This document shows, in pieces, positions 1 to 5,023 of a stretch of DNA of 5,646 bases. The notes beneath the pieces are model-generated. The model saw nothing but the letters and a program-made list of their open reading frames with translations, was not told the origin of the DNA and did not search any database. This DNA comes from Pseudomonadota bacterium. GTDB lineage: Bacteria; Bdellovibrionota; Oligoflexia; Oligoflexales; Oligoflexaceae. The stretch covers positions 1 to 5,646 of the forward strand of contig JAKQGS010000122.1 of the NCBI GenBank assembly GCA_029556045.1, read 5' to 3'. Position numbers and translations under genes: made by a program. How positions within the stretch are numbered: position 1 is the stretch's first letter; each line of letters opens with the position of its first letter.

Positions 1-106
1 CACCAGTATGGGTGCGGCGGTTCATCTTTTCGGCGCAGCTCATCTGAATCAGCAGCGACAGAGTGCCGATCATCACCGCGAGGCGGTTTTGCGTCTGAGG
101 TTTCAT
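1..106 (-). CDS. N-terminus of small probable lipoprotein or secreted protein (partial)
   Basis: An open frame starts at 106 and runs leftwards off the window without a stop, giving about 35 residues. The translation begins MKPQTQNRLAVMIGTLSLLIQMSC. This is a short basic n-region, a hydrophobic stretch (about residues 9-20) and a Cys at residue 24, as in a type II signal peptide. The residues before the Cys (Q-M-S) are not an ideal lipobox, so a plain secreted protein is also possible. An AGGAG Shine-Dalgarno lies 8-9 nt upstream of the ATG, which supports the start. The gene follows the cytochrome-like gene by 63 bp on the same strand, so co-transcription is likely. The mature part (AEKMNRRTHTG...) is too short to assign a family. 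Confidence 0.7.
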   Translation of the reverse strand, partial: MKPQTQNRLAVMIGTLSLLIQMSCAEKMNRRTHTG

Positions 107-122
107 GGTGCGGTTCTCCTCT

Positions 123-145
123 AAAAAAACCGAAGTCGTTACGGT
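123..145 (-). terminator. Weak terminator- or attenuator-like U tract between the two minus-strand genes
   Basis: On the minus strand a short ACCG/CGGT stem (4 bp, 9-nt loop) runs directly into six further U residues, just before the AGGAG of the downstream gene. The U tract is good but the stem is very short, so this is at best a weak or partial terminator that could lower expression of the downstream lipoprotein gene. Confidence 0.2.
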
Positions 146-169
146 GTACCAGGAACGAGTTGTGCCGTT

Positions 170-1321
170 TCATTCACCCATGCAAGATACGGCGGTTTTG
201 GCAAACAGACGTTTCATGTTGTAATCGTTGGATTTAAAATCAGCCGCATGCTCTTTGGCTGTAGTGATTTCTTCCGGCGTCGTTGGTTTGTGCAGGCAGA
301 CCCGCTCAAAAACCTTTTCGGACATACATTGGGAGAAGGCTTCCGTCTGGGTCAGCATAACACCATATTCCCTGGCACCTTTGCCTTCGGCGGCTCCCCC
401 CCAACCCAGGGTAGCATTTTGTCCCTCTGTCCACAGGTTGATCCAGCCATCGTCGGTGGTGATGGCACCTTCTGGGAAGGTTTGCGCATTGACGCTATAT
501 TTCGCCGCAACCGTGTTCGGAGTATAAGTGACCTTGTTTTCTGCAAAGTCAAAGTAGGCAAATGCCCCGGAAAGTCCGTCCATGCCGGCGTGACAGCCGG
601 CGCATTTGGTGCGATAGACAGCGCTATCGCCGCCGGGGCGGCGATCCACGTCGCGGCGCACGCGATAGTCGGCAATACTGGTATCTGACACCTGCTCGAG
701 ATCGCGGCATAAGTAAGTCATAAAGGTGGCGCGAAGTGCGGCCCGATTGGTGCCGGCCGTATAGAATGCCTCACCAAAACCACGAGTGGTCATGACGCCT
801 GCTGTATCCACAATTCCGGTGATTGTGGATTGCTGCTTCTGGACCAGGTTTTCCTTGAGGTCCAGACGCTGGGTTTCCAGAGCAACATAATGATCGTTGT
901 TTTCGACGGAATAGACGGGCACGTTGGCCAGGCCATCCTTACCGGTGTAAACAAGGTCCACCGACAACACCTGATTAAAGGGGACTTCGTCCCGGATCAT
1001 ACCGATGACCGTCGCAGTGTAATCATTGAGCGGTACGCGATTGGTCTGATCCTTGTTGGTCCAGGAGGCCACCCAGTTTTTCAGAGCCAGATTGTAAAAG
1101 TAGGGATTTTCCACCGCAAGCATCGCGGCTTCTTCCGCCTTACCGGCGTCGATAAGCTGTTGCATTTGCTGTAGGGTCTGGGCCGTCGCCGGCACGCCTG
1201 CGACCCGGTTATGGATACGGGCAGCCTGATCCAACGAACCCCCAAATGCCGGGGAGGACGTCGACAACATCCCGGTGCAGAGAGACATGGCCCAAAAAGG
1301 GCGGCTGAGTCTTGCTTTCAT
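170..1321 (-). CDS. Secreted one-heme cytochrome c-like protein, DUF1592/DUF1588-like
   Basis: This 383-aa protein has a Sec signal peptide (residues 1 to about 27, ending near SSPAFGG) and one c-type heme motif, C240-A-G-C243-H244, so it is probably exported and heme-loaded in the periplasm. The heme motif sits in CAGCHAGMDGLSGAFAYFDF. This resembles the C..CH..MDPLGFALENFD segment of DUF1588 proteins. The preceding segment (about 174-205, GVMTTRGFGEAFY...TYLC) resembles the 'G.LT...FL' part of that domain, and residues 98-126 (LNDYTATVIGMIRDEVPFNQVLSVDLVYT) recall DUF1592. Further Cys residues lie at 205, 332, 342 and 380. The family assignment is by remote motif likeness and is tentative; the heme motif and export signal are directly visible. 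The start is supported by AGAGGA 5 nt upstream. Large multidomain relatives in planctomycetes are of uncertain function. This is a compact version without the usual flanking domains. Electron transfer or redox sensing is a guess. Confidence 0.8.
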   Translation of the reverse strand: MKARLSRPFWAMSLCTGMLSTSSPAFGGSLDQAARIHNRVAGVPATAQTLQQMQQLIDAGKAEEAAMLAVENPYFYNLALKNWVASWTNKDQTNRVPLNDYTATVIGMIRDEVPFNQVLSVDLVYTGKDGLANVPVYSVENNDHYVALETQRLDLKENLVQKQQSTITGIVDTAGVMTTRGFGEAFYTAGTNRAALRATFMTYLCRDLEQVSDTSIADYRVRRDVDRRPGGDSAVYRTKCAGCHAGMDGLSGAFAYFDFAENKVTYTPNTVAAKYSVNAQTFPEGAITTDDGWINLWTEGQNATLGWGGAAEGKGAREYGVMLTQTEAFSQCMSEKVFERVCLHKPTTPEEITTAKEHAADFKSNDYNMKRLFAKTAVSCMGE

Positions 1322-1431
1322 AATGGTCCTCTAGTTTGGTGATGCGACACTCAGGTACGGTGTGACTGCGATAGCCACGTCTCCTCTGTCGGCGTGAGGA
1401 GCATCGGGATTTAGAAAAAAGGAAGTCGGAA

Positions 1432-1450
1432 GATTTTCTATATGAAAATC
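1432..1450. promoter_or_regulatory. Perfect 7-bp inverted repeat, operator- or hairpin-like
   Basis: GATTTTC-TATAT-GAAAATC is a perfect inverted repeat with a 5-nt centre, lying 111-129 bp upstream of the cytochrome-like gene's start. It falls just downstream of the candidate -10 box, where a repressor site or a leader hairpin would act. No T run follows on either strand, so it is not a classical terminator. Confidence 0.35.
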
Positions 1451-1467
1451 AGGGGTTTTGATGGGTT

Positions 1468-1497
1468 ATTGTCGGTGAATTTTACGTAGATCGTCAA
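1468..1497 (-). promoter_or_regulatory. Candidate promoter for the cytochrome-like gene
   Basis: On the minus strand TTGACG (positions 1497-1492) and GACAAT (1473-1468) are separated by 18 bp, a 5/6 and a 4/6 match to sigma-70 boxes. The surrounding sequence is AT-rich. A TCAAA-N5-TTTGA inverted repeat (1494-1508) overlaps the -35 box. The leader would be about 140 nt. The remainder of the 1322-1613 spacer holds only AT-rich runs (such as the two TTTAAA copies near 1551-1569) and no convincing terminator for the regulator gene upstream. Confidence 0.3.
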
Positions 1498-1613
1498 ATC
1501 AACTTTGAATATTTCCGCAGGTCATAAATTTTAGGCAGGAAATTCAGTCATTTAAAAATTTTGTTTAAAGTTTGGCATGGCGGGTTGAATTTTTTTGAAG
1601 AATCGCTCGCTTT

Positions 1614-2531
1614 TTAAGGTTTTGACAAGTGGTGCCTGGAGAATGGCTGCCAACTGAGCTCATATTGACAGGAGTCATCCCCTTGAAACAGGCAGGAGGT
1701 CTCCCTCAAGCGACCAACTCCAAAGCCAAAGAGGTGCGGTAATGACTTATAAAAACCCTGCTTGAAATGGCAGATGGGGCGATGAGCCAGAATTTCGTCG
1801 CTCACCAGATGAATGCGCTCAAGGATGGGCTGGATACGTAAGCAAAGGGCGTGCTGCCGAATGGCGGTAATGCTGTATTGAAACAATTTATCCGTGCCTG
1901 CCTGCAAATCATGAATCAACCAGTCGAGGAGGTCCTGGGCGTCGTTGAATGTGGCAACCTCTGATGGACTTAACTGTTGCCGCAAAACGCCGGCTGCCTG
2001 TGCTCCCATGTCGTTAAAAGAATCGTCGGGAAATCCCGCATGCTGGAGCAGATGGATAAAATCTGTCTGGATCAGAGGGCTAATATAGGGGCTCAGTTGG
2101 TGATAGGTGTGATCGCTGATACCCAGGCGGCGTAATAACTGACCGGTAAAGTGGGCTCCATGTCGCGCTGAAATAAAATGGATGACCCCGTCCATGGATC
2201 GCTTCAAAGACAGGTGGTGCTCCGGTCTCGCATAACGTTCGGGCATCCGGGTGGCACCCGGCTTTTCATTGGGATTTCGATGCAAAAACCCCTCTGGCAG
2301 ATCCCCGTTCAACAGGCAATTGAGGTCGATGTCCAGATACTCAGCCAGGCGACAAAGTCCCGTGAGGGAGGGCTCCGCCAGTCCCTGGATAATGCGCTCA
2401 AGGCTGGCGGCATCCACCATCAGGACATCGGCCAGTTCGGAGGAGGGTATGGCACTTTCCGCTCCGATCCGCCGTAGCGTCACGGCCAATTTATCCTGCA
2501 TGAGGTTTGGGGACATACTGCCGGCTGTCAT
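1614..2531 (-). CDS. Transcriptional regulator: XRE-like HTH plus V4R-like sensor domain
   Basis: This 305-aa protein has no signal peptide and is probably cytoplasmic. Residues about 14-75 (LAVTLRRIGAESAIPSSELA, then ASLERIIQGLAEPSLTGLCR and LAEYLDIDLNCLL) look like an XRE/Cro-type helix-turn-helix. A variable linker (about 78-110) leads to a mainly helical region. The C-terminus (about 253-295) contains H-F-K-Q-G-F and then RETSCLFQGDDSCQYELSW. The E277...C280...GDD...C288 pattern with F/Y-E-L after it is like the end of V4R domains, which bind small molecules or zinc in regulators such as DmpR/PoxR. The start at 2531 is set by a strong AAGGAGG at 2541-2547, 9 nt upstream. The gene is divergent from the 184-aa secreted protein and is followed by the cytochrome-like gene on the same strand after 292 bp, so either could be a target. 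The V4R call is by motif likeness. The ligand is unknown. Confidence 0.75.
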   Translation of the reverse strand: MTAGSMSPNLMQDKLAVTLRRIGAESAIPSSELADVLMVDAASLERIIQGLAEPSLTGLCRLAEYLDIDLNCLLNGDLPEGFLHRNPNEKPGATRMPERYARPEHHLSLKRSMDGVIHFISARHGAHFTGQLLRRLGISDHTYHQLSPYISPLIQTDFIHLLQHAGFPDDSFNDMGAQAAGVLRQQLSPSEVATFNDAQDLLDWLIHDLQAGTDKLFQYSITAIRQHALCLRIQPILERIHLVSDEILAHRPICHFKQGFYKSLPHLFGFGVGRLRETSCLFQGDDSCQYELSWQPFSRHHLSKP

Positions 2532-2549
2532 AGCGTCAAACCTCCTTGG

Positions 2550-2670
2550 TTAATGGTTTCATAAGCAAGATGACTGCGTTGGCTTCGTCATTCGCTTCTC
2601 GCCGTATTGATACATACTGCCTCGTCGCTCATTCCTCACAGCCTTGTCCTCTTACTTATGAAAACAATAA
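2550..2670. repeat. 121-bp terminal-inverted-repeat element, MITE- or ERIC-like
   Basis: Positions 2550-2574 and the reverse complement of 2646-2670 match at 21 of 25 positions, with a shared uninterrupted core of TTTCATAAG. A GTAT/ATAC pair (2604-2607 with 2614-2617) sits on the axis of symmetry. The inner arms are pyrimidine-rich on the plus strand on both sides and do not pair well, so the element is a pair of terminal repeats around an asymmetric core. TA dinucleotides lie at symmetrical positions (2551-2552 and 2668-2669), as would be left by TA-duplicating insertion. It has no coding capacity. Its left edge is 2 bp from the regulator's Shine-Dalgarno. Family membership cannot be shown from a single copy. 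Confidence 0.6.
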
Positions 2671-2722
2671 TAAGTGAATCGGGCTGCATGGGGATGGATC
2701 GAAGCCCGGGTTGCCCCCCGTG

Positions 2723-2780
2723 CCTAGGAATGGAACCATACTACACAGTTCTCCCTAGAGGGAACTAGATTTATTCCTAG
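2723..2780. promoter_or_regulatory. Cluster of four CTAG sites with an inverted CTAGGAAT/ATTCCTAG pair
   Basis: CTAG occurs at 2724, 2755, 2765 and 2777. The outer two form an 8-bp inverted repeat (CTAGGAAT at 2724-2731, ATTCCTAG at 2773-2780). Between them lies a small hairpin (TCCC-TAGA-GGGA, 2752 to about 2763). CTAG is usually scarce in proteobacterial genomes, so the clustering in a divergent promoter region suggests a protein-binding array, possibly for the adjacent regulator. This is inference. Confidence 0.3.
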
Positions 2781-2893
2781 TAGATATCATCATCGCTAAT
2801 GATTATAGTCTGTTGTCTGCCTAATGGGACGGGCAGGCACAGGGGAATTCTATGCTGAACCGGCGATTACAGGGTAGAATGAAAGGCGAGGAA

Positions 2894-2906
2894 CGCAAAT
2901 TTTGCG
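2894..2906 (+). promoter_or_regulatory. 13-nt perfect palindrome touching the ribosome binding site
   Basis: CGCAAA-T-TTTGCG is perfectly self-complementary around one central base. Its last G is the first base of the GGAGG Shine-Dalgarno (2906-2910) of the 184-aa gene. In DNA it could be an operator. The single-base centre makes an RNA hairpin possible only with a shorter stem. Confidence 0.3.
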
Positions 2907-2918
2907 GAGGGAACCGGC

Positions 2919-3473
2919 ATGTTCAAGGTTTTTATACTTGGAATCGGGATATTACTGATCGCGGTGATCGGCCAGGCTGAACCGGGGGTCGGCTCACTGA
3001 AGAGCAAGGTTTTCTATGAGGCCGTCCGCTATGACCGTGCCTATGAGAAGCGATCGGGCAATCATGTGTCTATCAAGATATCTCCTCCTGAACGATTGGG
3101 AGCAGACCAATTTATCTATGTGGAAATTTATAACTATACCCCAAAGCCACTGGGGCTGGTGCGGTTTGATCTCACCCTCTATAACAACAACGGCTATGAA
3201 TTGACCTCCAATAACATCGAGGGGGAGGATCTGGGGCCGGGGTGGAGTGCTGTGCGTAAAATCGCTGTACCTGGCAAGGGAGAATTTCCCAAGGTCTTGA
3301 ATGTTCGCATCAGCCGCCTGGAGATTTTCAACGATGATGCGGTTTCCCAGGTGGTGAATACATATGTGCAGCTGGTGCGGATCAAAGGGCGTGACAAGGC
3401 TCCACCAACCGCGTACCGGCCAAATGCCGCAGGGAAGCAGCCCACAGCTAAGCCTGCTGCTCCCAAGAAGTGA
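2919..3473 (+). CDS. Secreted protein with FxLYD-like beta domain, function unknown
   Basis: This 184-aa protein begins with a clear signal peptide (MFKVFILGIGILLIAVIGQA, cleavage likely after A20), so the mature part is extracytoplasmic. Residues about 48-155 are rich in predicted beta strands. The segment FIYVEIYNYTPKPLGLVRFD followed by LTLYNNNGYEL resembles the FxLYD type of immunoglobulin-like domain, in which a strand with an L-Y-D/N pattern precedes a turn and a 'G..L' strand. The last 25 residues are rich in Lys, Pro and Ala (GRDKAPPTAYRPNAAGKQPT then AKPAAPKK), a flexible cationic tail that might contact the envelope or nucleic acid. The start is supported by GGAGG 8 nt upstream. There is no Cys lipobox. 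The gene is alone on its strand, divergent from the regulator and convergent with yhbY. I do not recognise a named protein. Confidence 0.8.
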   Translation: MFKVFILGIGILLIAVIGQAEPGVGSLKSKVFYEAVRYDRAYEKRSGNHVSIKISPPERLGADQFIYVEIYNYTPKPLGLVRFDLTLYNNNGYELTSNNIEGEDLGPGWSAVRKIAVPGKGEFPKVLNVRISRLEIFNDDAVSQVVNTYVQLVRIKGRDKAPPTAYRPNAAGKQPTAKPAAPKK

Positions 3474-3508
3474 AAGATGCCGGACTTCATCCTCTTTGCG
3501 ATGCTCAG

Positions 3509-3527
3509 GGGTGGCGAGACGCCGCTC
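3509..3527. terminator. Strong hairpin between convergent genes, possible terminator
   Basis: GGGTGGCG-AGA-CGCCGCTC forms an 8-bp stem (two G-U pairs) with a 3-nt loop in the 100-bp gap between the convergent 184-aa gene and yhbY. No U run follows directly on either strand, so it would be a non-canonical terminator. A second smaller stem, ATGAC-GCCG-GTCAT, lies at 3554-3567, just past the yhbY stop. Confidence 0.3.
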
Positions 3528-3573
3528 AGTGCTGCGGTTTGATTTGCAGGGGAATGACGCCGGTCATCACCAT

Positions 3574-3870
3574 TTAGCGGGGTAATTTGATCTCGGGTTT
3601 CTCGTTATTTTGTTTATACAAAACCACGATATGGCCGATGACCTGCACCAGTTCCGCGTCGCATTTTTCTGCAATGGCATTCACAAATTCACGCAATTCC
3701 GTCTGATCGTCACAGCGCACTTTGACTTTGATCAGTTCATGGTGGGCAAGATTTCGTTCGATTTCAGAAAAAACGTTATCGGTGGCGCCTTTTTGGCCTA
3801 TGATGGCGACCGGAGGCAGGGAGTGAGCCAAACCCTTGAGGTACTGACGCTGTTTACTATCTAAAGCCAT
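3574..3870 (-). CDS. yhbY: YhbY-type CRM-domain RNA-binding protein
   Basis: The 98-aa length and the sequence match YhbY, a single CRM (KH-like) domain protein associated with pre-50S ribosomal particles. The recognisable landmarks are LKGLAHSLPPVAIIG near residues 11-25, the RNA-contacting GxxG loop G25-Q-K-G28 followed by A-T, EIERNLAHHELIKVKV at 36-51, VQVIGHIVVLYK at 75-86, and the terminal IKLPR. Escherichia coli YhbY has nearly the same landmarks and length. The start at 3870 gives the usual short N-terminus before KQRQYLKG. The only ribosome binding site is a modest AAAGGG about 8 nt upstream. It lies 56 bp downstream of the outer-membrane protein gene on the same strand and probably shares its transcript. 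That partner differs from the greA/ftsH/rlmE surroundings known in enterobacteria. Confidence 0.95.
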   Translation of the reverse strand: MALDSKQRQYLKGLAHSLPPVAIIGQKGATDNVFSEIERNLAHHELIKVKVRCDDQTELREFVNAIAEKCDAELVQVIGHIVVLYKQNNEKPEIKLPR

Positions 3871-3926
3871 GGGAGTGCCCTTTCAAGGAGCGGGGACGCA
3901 AAGGAGTCACCCCATAACAATTTCCG

Positions 3927-4898
3927 TTAAAAACGCCAATAGAAATCGATGTCGGTGGCGGGTAGAATCGCTTCTTCGTCGACTTTTTCACCGTCCAGGT
4001 CATTACCGCTCATGACGAGGTACTGCAGCCCGATGCCGAGGCGGAATTGAAAGTGCTCCCAGATCCACTGCTGGGCGGCGGTGATGCGAAAGGATTTGGA
4101 TGTTAAATCCTCGAATTTATTGTTTTCGATGCGGCTGGATAGCAGGACTTTTTTATCGTCTCCCCGTTGAAATTCCCCGGTGACCTGAAACAAGTCCGAC
4201 ATCAGACCTGACAGGGATTGAACCTGGGTGGTGCGCTGGGCGTAGGTGGCCGGTCCCTCCGGAGGTTGTTCCTCCGATCCTTCCCTGGGATTTCCTTCGG
4301 AGTCGGTGGTGGCACTGGAGTTCCGTTCATCGTAATCCTGACCGGGATGTTTGCTTTCCCAGAGTTTGCGTTTGCCGGTTTCTGAAAGGTCCACATCGAT
4401 CTTACCCATCGAGGTGGCCCAGTGGGTGTGGAGATTCAAGCGCGGTGATAGCTTGTTGGTCCAAGAAATGGAGGGGCGTACCAGTCGGGCATCAAGGGTG
4501 TCAAAGTGCTGTTTGGCGGAACCCCAAAGCATGGTGGAGCGGCTCAGGTAAGCCACCCGAACTCCCAAAGCCAACCCGTGACGATCGCCTTGGTGCCAGC
4601 GGTATTTAAATTTAAGGGTGGGCACCCCGATGGTGGTGGCCAGTAGATCGGTTCCAATCATAAAGTTTGCCAACGGTGCATAGTCCAGGTTGGGACCCAG
4701 CTTGAGTTCGCGGGCTTCGAGGGTGCTGGCGGTAAAATCCTCCACCAGAACCAGGCGTGAGGCTGCCGCTGTCGGTTCAGACTGGGGGAGCACTGTTGTG
4801 CGGGATGGTGCCGTGGAGTCTGGAGTTTGAGCTGTGGCGTGATTCCCGAGAGTCAGGAGAATGATGCTGCACCAAGCCTTGAGCACGGAATGACACAT
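3927..4898 (-). CDS. Probable outer-membrane beta-barrel protein, function unknown
   Basis: This 323-aa protein has an N-terminal signal peptide (hydrophobic 7-18, likely cleavage after ATA23). A Ser/Thr/Pro-rich linker (24-47) follows. Residues from about 93 show alternating, aromatic-rich strands (TLKFKYRWHQ; GLALGVRVAYLSR; LVRPSISWTNKL; LNLHTHWATSMGKID; KVLLSSRIENN; SFRITAAQQWIW; FQFRLGIGLQYLV), and the chain ends IDFYWRF. A terminal Phe after an aromatic strand is the usual recognition signal for barrel insertion. Between about 170 and 220 lies an acidic, Gly/Pro/Ser/Glu-rich insert without strands, best read as a long surface loop. The start at 4898 has only a weak purine-rich (GAGAGAG) ribosome binding site. 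The gene is divergent from hisS and upstream of yhbY. No pore, enzyme or transport family is recognisable. Confidence 0.75.
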   Translation of the reverse strand: MCHSVLKAWCSIILLTLGNHATAQTPDSTAPSRTTVLPQSEPTAAASRLVLVEDFTASTLEARELKLGPNLDYAPLANFMIGTDLLATTIGVPTLKFKYRWHQGDRHGLALGVRVAYLSRSTMLWGSAKQHFDTLDARLVRPSISWTNKLSPRLNLHTHWATSMGKIDVDLSETGKRKLWESKHPGQDYDERNSSATTDSEGNPREGSEEQPPEGPATYAQRTTQVQSLSGLMSDLFQVTGEFQRGDDKKVLLSSRIENNKFEDLTSKSFRITAAQQWIWEHFQFRLGIGLQYLVMSGNDLDGEKVDEEAILPATDIDFYWRF

Positions 4899-5023
4899 GG
4901 AAACTCTCTCTTTTTGGCCTTCGGCAGCAGAAAAACTTGTTTTCTAGAGCCCGAGCGGCAATATTAAACGGATTGATTAGATTATAAGTTAGCTCACTTG
5001 GGATAGAGGAGCAATATATTGCC
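4899..5023. promoter_or_regulatory. Divergent promoter region for the barrel gene and hisS
   Basis: The 125-bp gap is AT-rich near 4961-4990. Overlapping -10-like boxes occur in both directions: TATAAG on the plus strand (4983-4988) and TATAAT on the minus strand (4986-4981), with a further TAATAT on the minus strand (4966-4961). None has a good -35 box at 16-18 bp, so the exact promoters are uncertain. Confidence 0.35.
5011..5022 (+). promoter_or_regulatory. 12-bp perfect palindrome between hisS Shine-Dalgarno and start codon
   Basis: GCAATATATTGC is a perfect 12-bp palindrome that begins at the last base of the GAGGAG Shine-Dalgarno (5006-5011) and ends 1 base before the ATG. It stretches the Shine-Dalgarno-to-ATG spacing to 12 nt, longer than usual. 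It could be an operator or a translational control site, or chance. Confidence 0.35.

Larger units (their letters stand above)
2532..2918. other. 387-bp divergent intergenic region
   Basis: No gene is supported here. From left to right it holds the regulator's AAGGAGG (2541-2547), the 121-bp inverted-repeat element (2550-2670), a CGGGCT/AGCCCG stem (2680-2685 with 2703-2708), the CTAG cluster (2723-2780), and an AT-rich stretch with TATAAT on the minus strand (2807-2802). That last box overlaps TATAGT on the plus strand (2804-2809). An 8-bp stem pairs 2814-2821 with 2832-2839, and GAACCGGC occurs directly repeated at 2857-2864 and 2911-2918. The -10-like boxes could serve the regulator and the 184-aa gene in opposite directions, but neither has a good -35 partner. 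Confidence 0.5.

Noticed and set aside
248..688. A 146-codon plus-strand open frame opposite the cytochrome-like gene
   Set aside because: It lies wholly within the minus-strand gene, which has a signal peptide, heme motif and ribosome binding site. The plus-strand product shows no recognisable domain.
2536..2562. An 8-codon frame (MKPLTKEV) starting in the inverted repeat and ending just before the regulator's ATG
   Set aside because: It could be a leader peptide, but it has no Shine-Dalgarno of its own and simply reads through the regulator's AAGGAGG.
2550..2670. The inverted-repeat region as a CRISPR repeat or phage attachment site
   Set aside because: There is no series of regularly spaced direct repeats, and no integrase or tRNA gene is nearby.
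2680..2708. CGGGCT...AGCCCG stem as a terminator
   Set aside because: The 17-nt loop and the lack of a U run on either strand make it unconvincing. It is noted only within the intergenic description.
2658..2768. A 36-codon plus-strand frame starting at the other end of the inverted-repeat element
   Set aside because: No ribosome binding site, and the low-complexity Cys/Pro/Gly product is not protein-like.
2852..2980. A 42-codon plus-strand frame starting upstream of the 184-aa gene and overlapping it in another frame
   Set aside because: There is no good ribosome binding site, and the overlapped gene has a far better start and signal peptide.
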